This document shows, in pieces, positions 18,178 through 25,081 of a stretch of 64,000 nt of DNA (its first letter is position 1; the number at the start of each line of letters is the position of its first letter). Origin of the DNA: Ohtaekwangia sp966211525 (GTDB taxonomy: Bacteria > Bacteroidota > Bacteroidia > Cytophagales > Cyclobacteriaceae); contig CBIHOZ010000013.1 of assembly GCA_966211525.1 (NCBI GenBank), forward strand, positions 6,081 to 70,080. The letters are read 5' to 3'. The position numbers and the translations under genes were made by a program. The notes under the pieces are model-generated. The model was not told where the DNA came from. It worked only from the letters and a program-made list of their open reading frames with translations, and did not search any database.

Positions 18178-18614
18178 TTACCCGTGCGATTGAAAATTGC
18201 TTCCGGAATGCGCAGGAGAAAAATTGGGACAAGACCTATTGGGCGTTTGATATACATGGAACTATTCTCAAACCAAACTATCGGCGCAATGCTATATCGA
18301 CCGAGTTTTATCCGTATGCAAAAGAAGTAATGCAGCTGCTGAGCAAACGCAAAGACATTGTGCGTATACTCTATACCTGTTCATACCCGAATGAGATTGA
18401 ACAGTACATTGCATACTTTGCGCAGCACGATATATACTTCGATCACATCAACGATAACCCGGATGTAGGCTGTGGTGCCTATGGATATTACGAAGACAAA
18501 TTCTATTTCAATGTGTTGATGGATGACAAAGCCGGCTTCGATGGTGAAAGCGACTGGAGTGCCATTCTCGCCATGCTTCAAAAGAAAGAAATACTGGATG
18601 AAGTCAAGAATTGA
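18174..18614 (+). CDS. HAD-like hydrolase-type protein
   Basis: 146 aa, translationally coupled to prs by a 4-bp ATGA overlap. AFDIHGTILKP near residue 24 resembles HAD motif I, with the nucleophile Asp followed by a second polar position (DxHGT instead of DxDGT). RILYTCSYP could be motif II, and VLMDDKAGF the acidic motif IV. The His in place of the second Asp is a departure that can weaken phosphatase activity. Its place in the NAD cluster suggests a phosphatase for a sugar or nucleotide intermediate, but the substrate is not visible. Confidence 0.7.
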   Translation: MITRAIENCFRNAQEKNWDKTYWAFDIHGTILKPNYRRNAISTEFYPYAKEVMQLLSKRKDIVRILYTCSYPNEIEQYIAYFAQHDIYFDHINDNPDVGCGAYGYYEDKFYFNVLMDDKAGFDGESDWSAILAMLQKKEILDEVKN

Positions 18615-19558
18615 AAATATAGTCGGATGTTTTTTAGGCCTGGCTATAGGCGATGCACTGGGGGTACCGGTTGAATTTAAAAGCCGTACTTATCTGAAAG
18701 CAAATCCGGTGAAGGAGATGATCGGCTATGGTGTTTTGGGACCAGCCTTCCGGCACGTGGTCAGATGATAGTTCATTGGCGTTTTGCCTCGCGGAGTCAT
18801 TGCTGCACGGATATGATCTGAACGATATAGCACAGAAGTCTGCGCAATGGATGCAAACCGGGTATTGGAGCGCTCACGATGAAGTATTTGATATAGGCGG
18901 AACAACCCGTATAGCGTTAAGCAGAATTCTTCAGGGAGAAGATGCTCGGTTTTCCGGTGAGACAGAGGAGCGGAGTAATGGTAACGGATCGTTGATGAAG
19001 ATAGCACCGGCATCCCTGTATTTCGCTAACGCGAGTGACGAAGAACTTTTTACAGCGATCAAAGCTATATCTTCCATAACACACGCGCATTTTCGCTCCG
19101 TGTTCGGCTGCTATATCTTTTCAATCTATATAGCCGAGTTGCTGAAAGGTGAAGACAAAAATATAGCACTGAAGAATACAGCAACGCGTGTCCGCGAATT
19201 TGCACGGAAGCAGGGTTTTAACCCGAAAGAAGTAGCGTTGTATACCCGGATTCTGGAGGACATGCTTCCTTCCTTGCGCGAAGAAGATATTTACTCGGGT
19301 GGTTATGTCGTTCATACGCTGGAGGCAAGTATATGGTGCTTGTTAACAACAACCAGCTATAAAGATGCCGTGTTGAAAGCCGTAAACCTGGGCGATGACA
19401 CCGATACAACGGCCTGCGTAACCGGTGCGCTGGCAGGGCTTTACTATGGATACAGCAGCATTCCTTTTCAGTGGAGTGAACTGGTGGCGCGTAAATCGGA
19501 CATTATTAAATTGGCAAACTCTTTTCAAGATTGCCTGCAGAAGAAGATATTCGCGTAA
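18598..19558 (+). pseudogene. ADP-ribosylglycohydrolase (DraG family), interrupted by a frameshift
   Basis: Two frames together encode a complete ADP-ribosylglycohydrolase of about 318 aa. The first frame, from ATG 18598 (overlapping the previous gene by 17 bp), gives GCFLGLAIGDALGVPVEF. The second carries GTWSDDSS, the metal-binding acidic motif, then NGNGSLMKIAP, HAHFRSVFG and GDDTDTTACVTGALAG. The break is at TTTT (18734-18737): removing one T restores GYGVWDQPSGTWSDDSS without a gap. This is either a real inactivating indel in a homopolymer or a sequencing error; all other motifs are intact. The enzyme would remove ADP-ribose from proteins or small adducts, fitting the NAD cluster. The in-frame ATG at 18728 would give a protein lacking the GDALG helix. 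Confidence 0.85.
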
Positions 19559-19570
19559 ACTATTTCGCGA

Positions 19571-21163
19571 ATGATTCTTCTTTTTCCGGGACGTCATCAA
19601 CTCCTCACCAATTTTCAGTTTCAGTATATAGAACGGCTGCTGGATCACGCCAACACAAATCCCGTTACCGATATCCATGGAAATATAGTGAAGACCGATG
19701 CCATCGAGGCGATTGTCTTTGCTGTTACCTCGGCCAATCACAGCAACACGCGCAGAAACCCGTTGCCGTTTTACCTGCGGGCGCTGGCCATCCAGGAGTT
19801 TTCAAACAAGCTGAATATACCGGCCTATATTTATGGCATTGATGATGTAGGAAATCTTTCAAGCTTCGCCAGCTATACCATTAAACGGATTCGCCACGAG
19901 AGCGAAGGCATGCTGGATATAACACCTGCCAATACCATCGTCATCTGTTCAACGCCTGTATTGGAGATGTATAAATCGCTTGGCTTCACCATTCTTCCCG
20001 CTGAGCTCGTTGACAAAACATCGTGGAGACATAGCACGCCTTTACCTTGGGACATCGTAGAAAAGATTGCTGCCGATGACGCATGGGACACGAATCCTGC
20101 TATCTATAAGTATATGCATGCTTCGTCTTTCAACATCTGGAAGAAGTACAAGCTGGCATCCAAAGTACAATTGCTCTTTAAAGATCGTATGATCAGCGAA
20201 GATGGTGATATCACAGGCACACGCGATTACAACACCTACGTGCGCCAGATGGATACCATTGCTGAATTGAAATATACCGAGACTGCTCCTTATATCCGTG
20301 CTGGTCGTATAGGCGACATAGGTTGTGCCGTAGGATCGTGGATAAAACTGGCCTGTCAGGATGAACGCCTTCGTGAGTCAGACTTCTACGGTATAGAAGT
20401 CGCACGCCATCTGTTCGATATATGTCAGCAGCGCAAACATAACGGAGAGTTCAGAAATCCATTTGTGTTCTTCTCCCAACGCAATGCCGTAACGGGCCTG
20501 GTGTTTGATCGTGAGTCGATGAACACAATCCATACATCATCACTTACACACGAGATTGAATCGTACGGAAGTCGCCAGGATTTGCTGGCCTTCATTAAGA
20601 ATCGTTACGATGAACTGACTCATGGAGGCGTCTGGGTAAACCGCGATGTAGTAGGACCGATAAATAAAGACATGCGTGTGCTCATGCAGTTGAACCGTGA
20701 AGACGGTATACACACTAACGTTGATAAGACATTCACCAGTCGTGAACAATTAGCAGAACATCTTAATACGTTTTCTACATACGGACGCTTCCTTCGCTTT
20801 GCCAAAGACTTCCGCAGGCACGAAGGGTATACATTGCACTATATTCTGAAGCAGATCAATGGTGACGAATATATAGAGCTATCGCTCGGTGACGCCTGTG
20901 AATTCATGAGTCGTAAAGACTATACCGACAACTGGGAAAGCGAAATGCACGAAACCTTCACGTTCTGGAGCATCGATGACTGGAAAGTAGAACTTGAAAA
21001 AGTCGGCTTCGTAATAGCACCAGAATCACAAGCCTATACCAACACCTGGATTGTCGACAATCGCCTGAAGGGAAAAGTAGAGCTATATATCGAACCGAAC
21101 GGCAAGCTTGAAGCACTTCCTTACCCGGTTACAAATATGATTTTGATAGCGGAGAAACTTTAA
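19571..21163 (+). CDS. Nucleotidyltransferase-like/SAM-methyltransferase fusion protein
   Basis: 530 aa, last gene of the NAD cluster. The N-terminal part (about 1-165) starts MILLFPGRHQLL, a [GRFQ]-like opening, and has VTSANHSNTRRNPLPF and VICSTPVLEMYKSLGF, resembling the HIGH-superfamily nucleotidyltransferase fold of NMN adenylyltransferases. From about residue 235, GDIGCAVGSWIKLA looks like a Rossmann SAM-binding motif, followed by FYGIEVARHLFDIC and a methyltransferase-like middle. I do not recognise a named family for the whole protein. It begins 12 bp after the glycohydrolase. Possible roles are modifying a nicotinamide or nucleotide product, or a self/non-self NAD-linked modification; this is speculation. 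Confidence 0.65.
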   Translation: MILLFPGRHQLLTNFQFQYIERLLDHANTNPVTDIHGNIVKTDAIEAIVFAVTSANHSNTRRNPLPFYLRALAIQEFSNKLNIPAYIYGIDDVGNLSSFASYTIKRIRHESEGMLDITPANTIVICSTPVLEMYKSLGFTILPAELVDKTSWRHSTPLPWDIVEKIAADDAWDTNPAIYKYMHASSFNIWKKYKLASKVQLLFKDRMISEDGDITGTRDYNTYVRQMDTIAELKYTETAPYIRAGRIGDIGCAVGSWIKLACQDERLRESDFYGIEVARHLFDICQQRKHNGEFRNPFVFFSQRNAVTGLVFDRESMNTIHTSSLTHEIESYGSRQDLLAFIKNRYDELTHGGVWVNRDVVGPINKDMRVLMQLNREDGIHTNVDKTFTSREQLAEHLNTFSTYGRFLRFAKDFRRHEGYTLHYILKQINGDEYIELSLGDACEFMSRKDYTDNWESEMHETFTFWSIDDWKVELEKVGFVIAPESQAYTNTWIVDNRLKGKVELYIEPNGKLEALPYPVTNMILIAEKL

Positions 21164-21282
21164 ATCCAATTGCACAGAGGTAACGAAGGAGACACAGCGC
21201 GACACATAGCTTAGTCTAAAAACAGAAACAAGCTTTGTGTAACTTCTTTTACTCTGCGTCCTTTGTGCAACCGGATTTTATA
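21162..21282. repeat. Dispersed intergenic repeat with inverted ends
   Basis: The left arm AAATCCAATTGCACAGAGG (21162-21180) matches the reverse complement of 21260-21278 at 16 of 19 positions. Between them lie CACAG and CTTTGTG words. The right half (21233-21282) is related to a second copy at 21835-21884. It begins in the stop codon of the methyltransferase fusion gene and may also act as a transcript end. Confidence 0.65.
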
Positions 21283-21311
21283 CTCTCAGAATCTAAGGAC
21301 ACAAAGCATGC

Positions 21312-21746
21312 TTACGAATGAATCCCATTTTGCCTTGCAAGCCTTAAAATGTCTTCTCTGTACGCAGTCATATACCCGTGTTGCAGGTCGTTTACCAGTT
21401 CTTCGAGCGTATCTTTGTATAGTTCGGCAGGATAGCTGGAAAGATACCTGATGAGTTCGTGGATGGCATCTTCGTATTGGGCGAGCTCGACATACGCTAT
21501 ATATAGTCCCAGCGATGCAAGTTCAGACTTCGGGTTCAGCTGTGTTGCTTTTTTGAAATCCTCAAGGGCTAAAGTGTGGTCTCCCAGATCACCGTAGATA
21601 CCGCCCCGAATCACATACACCTTATATATACTTTCGTTACCGGGATAACGATCTAATATTTTTGACAACACTCCAATGGAGTGGTCCAAATTTCCGCTGT
21701 CCCTAAGCTCAATGGCTAATTCGAACAAGCTCTCGATGGTCGGCAT
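21312..21746 (-). CDS. Small TPR protein
   Basis: 144 aa, no signal peptide. It is made of three to four tetratricopeptide helix pairs (for example ESLFELAIELRDSGNLDHSI, GDLGDHTLALEDFKKATQLN and YEDAIHELIRYL). Such proteins mediate protein contacts. It stands alone, flanked on both sides by copies of the same dispersed repeat, which suggests an inserted or mobile-prone spot. Its function is unknown. Confidence 0.75.
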   Translation of the reverse strand: MPTIESLFELAIELRDSGNLDHSIGVLSKILDRYPGNESIYKVYVIRGGIYGDLGDHTLALEDFKKATQLNPKSELASLGLYIAYVELAQYEDAIHELIRYLSSYPAELYKDTLEELVNDLQHGYMTAYREDILRLARQNGIHS

Positions 21747-21834
21747 TCTCTGTCTGTAGCTGAATATTCAAATATATACGAATCTGTTGAATTTGCCAGT
21801 AGGGAATAAAGCCCAGAAAAATCCTTTGTATTTA

Positions 21835-21884
21835 CTTTGTGCAACTCTATTTACCTCCGTGGCCTTTGTGCAACTGGATTTATA
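21835..21884. repeat. Second copy of the dispersed repeat
   Basis: This 50-bp segment starts CTTTGTGCAAC and ends TTTGTGCAACTGGATTTATA. It resembles 21233-21282, allowing a one-base offset in the middle. The two copies bracket the small TPR gene in the same orientation. Confidence 0.6.
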
Positions 21885-21988
21885 AACAGGCATAATAGAA
21901 TTGCTATGTTCAGCGGGAAATTTCTGATATATTTGTGTTCCCCTCACGATTGGCAAATACAATAGAACACCTAACCACCTGACCTGCA

Positions 21989-22242
21989 ATGAAAGCAGTA
22001 TTCGTGCTGACATTTTCTCTTCTTCTTTTACAGAACACTTCATATGGATGTTTTAATGGCGGAACGGTCTGGAGGATGCATTGGTCGTCAGCAGAACGAA
22101 GGAACTTACTTCAAAGTCAGCTAGTGCTATACGCCAACGTGTAGCAGAAGGTAAACCGAAAGCGTATAACCTTGGTGCGATTTTCGGAGTTTTTATAGTT
22201 ACCGCAGTTGATTTAATCATCTACTTGTTAAAAGAGAAGTAA
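21989..22242 (+). pseudogene. Small signal-peptide/TM gene broken by a frameshift
   Basis: The ATG at 21989 opens a signal peptide (MKAVFVLTFSLLLLQNTSYG), but that frame stops at 22144. A shift of -1 in the interval after about 22057 joins it to an open frame reading LEDALVVSRTKEL, then a C-terminal membrane helix (GAIFGVFIVTAVDLIIYLL), stopping at TAA 22240-22242. The joined product would be about 84 aa. A -7-like TATATTTG lies at 21928-21935. Either a one-base deletion has broken the gene or there is a sequencing error. The family is not recognised. Confidence 0.5.
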
Positions 22243-22262
22243 CAATTTTTAATACAGTATAT

Positions 22263-22979
22263 ATGAAAGTTTATAAAAACAATCTGGAAGGATTTAAGGA
22301 AATCAGGACAAAAATGTTGTTTATAATGATACCGGTGTTATTGATCATGTTAATAGGCGGCTTATGGTCAAACCTCATCGAGATTGGTAATGGTGACATT
22401 CATGCTACATCTTTTGTACCCGCGATACTGATAGTCGGAATATTTGTCTTTACGATTACACGTGGTCTTGCCAAACAACGAAAGATGTTTAAAAGCTATT
22501 TGTTAATAATCAAAGATGATGTTATTGAACGCGAACAGATAATGACACCAACAATATCATTAACGAAGGATATGATCACGGAGATTGTGAAGCATAAAAA
22601 CGGAAACATTTTAATAAAAGGGCAGACCAGGCAAGACGTTATTATCGTGAGCACTCATATAGCCAATCGCGAAGCATTGGAATCTGACCTTCGTTCCTTC
22701 ATGGAAATAAAGGAGCACCCAGGCAAAAGTATACTTGAAAAGATAGGGACACTGCTCTTAGCTCCTGCTTTGCTCGGCTTAATGGCAGCAATAATTTTTT
22801 CCTCGAACAAATATGTAGTGCTAATAAGCGCGGTTCTTGTAACAGTTACATTTGCGTGGAGTATATATGAGGTGTACACCAACAAGAATATAGACGACAA
22901 AAGCAAGCGAAGCATCTGGGGTATGGCTATTGCAATATTGGTATTCATTGCAATAGCTTATGTAAAGGTGGTTGGCTAA
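22263..22979 (+). CDS. Membrane protein, function unknown
   Basis: 238 aa. Two N-terminal membrane segments (about 20-38 and 45-65) precede a soluble PH-like stretch (about 75-150; ISLTKDMITEIVKHKNGNIL). Two or three more hydrophobic helices follow at the C-terminus. The layout resembles bacterial PH-domain-type membrane proteins, but no family is certain. It starts 20 bp after the broken small gene. It lies in a stretch more AT-rich than its surroundings, suggesting accessory DNA. Confidence 0.65.
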   Translation: MKVYKNNLEGFKEIRTKMLFIMIPVLLIMLIGGLWSNLIEIGNGDIHATSFVPAILIVGIFVFTITRGLAKQRKMFKSYLLIIKDDVIEREQIMTPTISLTKDMITEIVKHKNGNILIKGQTRQDVIIVSTHIANREALESDLRSFMEIKEHPGKSILEKIGTLLLAPALLGLMAAIIFSSNKYVVLISAVLVTVTFAWSIYEVYTNKNIDDKSKRSIWGMAIAILVFIAIAYVKVVG

Positions 22980-23004
22980 ATAATAACAGCTTAATGATAG
23001 TTTT

Positions 23005-23370
23005 ATGTTAGTACTTGTGAGTACTGAAACTAAATTCTGGGGCGGGATCGTTCTCCTTCTCATTGCAGCCCTCGGGTATCTTGCTAATAAAGTAACGCGC
23101 GGCTATACTATAGGCTACATGCAATACAACATCAACGGTAGTGTCAGGTCCGTGCTGATGTTTGTGCAGGGATTTGGTTCATTGATTCTGGCACTTATGC
23201 TGCCCAATAATTATTTGAATGACATTGATTCGCTTAAGAATCTGTATGAGGAAAACGAACTGTGGGTAGCTGTGTCAATATTTGTGCTGTTGTTTACTTT
23301 TATACTCTTGTTTGGGACACTATTTACCTTGGTTGTACGATTGACAGGAGCCAGTAAGACCGATTCGTAA
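23005..23370 (+). CDS. Small membrane protein, function unknown
   Basis: 121 aa with three hydrophobic segments (about 9-25, 46-66 and 92-113). It begins 25 bp after the previous membrane protein and may share its transcript. No motif is recognised. Confidence 0.6.
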   Translation: MLVLVSTETKFWGGIVLLLIAALGYLANKVTRGYTIGYMQYNINGSVRSVLMFVQGFGSLILALMLPNNYLNDIDSLKNLYEENELWVAVSIFVLLFTFILLFGTLFTLVVRLTGASKTDS

Positions 23371-23514
23371 CGATCATGCACATGTATAAGGAAAAATCGA
23401 GAGTAAAAATAGCGCACGTATTCGTGATAGAGCGGCAGACTCACGTAGTCAGCGTTGGAGCTAAAGGAGTATCATGGTAATTTGTCTACTGTAAAGTAAT
23501 TTATTGTAGTCGTA

Positions 23515-23970
23515 ATGAGAGCTGAAACAAAATCGGACAGACTAAAAGACTCAATCTGGGTCATAAGCGTAATCGTATATATAGTATCATTGACACAGAC
23601 AGCTATAGTATATAACGACTATGACGTGCAAAAAACACTTGGCTCTTTCTCAGCGCTATTTATGGGGGCCATCTCGTTCTTGGGCGGAGGCGTGTTGGAA
23701 TGGTTAATTTGGCTTGCAAACCCACTATATATTTTTGCACTGTCTCTTTTCATCGGATTCAATCGTTCCAGCATTTTGATTGCGACAGTTGCATCTGCAA
23801 TAGCACTATCATTCATAGCCTGGAATGATATACTCGCTGCAGAGAATGGGAGAAGAGCCGCCATCGTTGGTTTAAGTTCTGGTTATTGGCTTTGGGTGTC
23901 AAGTTTGTTGATATTGGCGATTGGAAGTATATTTTACTTTCGTAAAACGTTGAAAGTGTCGGTTAAATAA
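23515..23970 (+). CDS. Small membrane protein, function unknown
   Basis: 151 aa with about four to five hydrophobic helices (including SIWVISVIVYIVSLTQTAIV, ALFMGAISFLGGG and LWVSSLLILAIGSIFYF). The fold resembles the many small polytopic proteins of Bacteroidota accessory regions. No family is assigned. The gap before it (23371-23514) has no gene that I can support. Confidence 0.6.
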   Translation: MRAETKSDRLKDSIWVISVIVYIVSLTQTAIVYNDYDVQKTLGSFSALFMGAISFLGGGVLEWLIWLANPLYIFALSLFIGFNRSSILIATVASAIALSFIAWNDILAAENGRRAAIVGLSSGYWLWVSSLLILAIGSIFYFRKTLKVSVK

Positions 23971-23997
23971 AATAGTAAAAAGTAAATTTATCGAATT

Positions 23998-24648
23998 TTG
24001 CAGAGGTTATTGAAATCTACGTTATTGAGGATAATAGTGTTTTTGGTATTCTTTTCAGGAATTGAATGTTGTGTTGAGAGAAAGGAAATGCAACCGCCCT
24101 TAAAATCTGTAACGATGCCAGAATCGTCAACTCTGGCGAATGAAGCAAGCTCATCGAGACATAGCGGATTGATATTCGCTAATGACAACGTTCAGATATT
24201 TGGTGACACCACTATAAGCAAAGAGAAATTTCATTCCGTATCAATAAAGTTTGAGCCTTATGTTTCATTCGATGACTTTCTGGTTGATAGTGTTGAAGCA
24301 GGAAAGAAGCCACTTGATTTTTCAACAAACAAAGAGGCTTATCAATTTAGGACACGAATTAGAGATGCTTATAATACAAATACAGCAAATTTTGCCGGGC
24401 ACTATACCTTTGTGTCATGGGGATGCGGCTCGCCGTGTCAACAGGCGGCAATAGTGGATCGCAGAACAGGATATATATACAATGCGCCAGCGGCAGCACT
24501 TGGCTATGATTTTAGGGTGAATAGTAGAATGCTAATAGTCAATGTGCCGGATTCTCTTGGCTTCTATGTCGATTGTATTTATTGCAAACCGCAGATTTAT
24601 GTTCTGGATGAAGACAGAAAAAGCTTCGTTGAGAGACGTCCCCGTTGA
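23998..24648 (+). CDS. Secreted or lipoprotein of unknown function
   Basis: Up to 216 aa. The frame opens with TTG at 23998; no ATG is available before the signal segment, so the exact start is uncertain. A hydrophobic run (LRIIVFLVFFSGIECC) ends in Cys and could be a lipobox. The mature part contains ANFAGHYTFVSWGCGSPCQQ and AIVDRRTGYIYNAPAAA, a motif set I associate with a conserved secreted family of unknown function whose paired Cys residues may form a disulfide. It is the last complete gene of the AT-rich stretch. Confidence 0.6.
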   Translation: MQRLLKSTLLRIIVFLVFFSGIECCVERKEMQPPLKSVTMPESSTLANEASSSRHSGLIFANDNVQIFGDTTISKEKFHSVSIKFEPYVSFDDFLVDSVEAGKKPLDFSTNKEAYQFRTRIRDAYNTNTANFAGHYTFVSWGCGSPCQQAAIVDRRTGYIYNAPAAALGYDFRVNSRMLIVNVPDSLGFYVDCIYCKPQIYVLDEDRKSFVERRPR

Positions 24649-24792
24649 CATTATATTGAACATTATTTCGTTGCTGATTGCTAATCATTTGATTATCAGT
24701 GGATACTCCAAACGTATCGATTAACATGTACAACGTAGTCCTCGCTATATATATTATAGAGTATATAATGTTATCCTAAATCATAGAAAAAA

Positions 24793-24933
24793 TTACTCAG
24801 CCTGTTTAAGGTATATAGTATCAGGATGACCTGGTAAATAAATTGTCAATTGGGCGATCATTTTAGTATACTGGTCGTCTTTCATACTACCGTTCATCAC
24901 GTTATTAGGTATTTCATATATATTTACCCACAT
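24793..24933 (-). CDS. Short open frame, possible gene remnant
   Basis: 46 codons on the minus strand, MWVNIYEIPNNVMNG to LPGHPDTIYLKQAE, with coding-like residue composition. An in-frame TAG lies just upstream of the ATG, so it is either a tiny gene or the 3' remnant of a longer one. It is the only gene-like content I see in the 433-bp stretch 24649-25081; the rest is AT-rich with no clear promoter. Confidence 0.3.
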   Translation of the reverse strand: MWVNIYEIPNNVMNGSMKDDQYTKMIAQLTIYLPGHPDTIYLKQAE

Positions 24934-25081
24934 GTTTATTTTACCCTAACCTGATAAACGTTGACCAAAATATGAGTACACTCTACTATCCTTACAGCCA
25001 TTCCTTTACAGTTAACCTGCTATTGAATCGCCAGTTGCTATAAATCATCACGCCTTTATTAGTTAATAATAATACACTTCC

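Noticed and set aside
18728..18768. Programmed frameshift in DraG
   Set aside because: A TTTT run can slip, but the surrounding sequence has no known stimulatory structure, and a simple indel explains it better.
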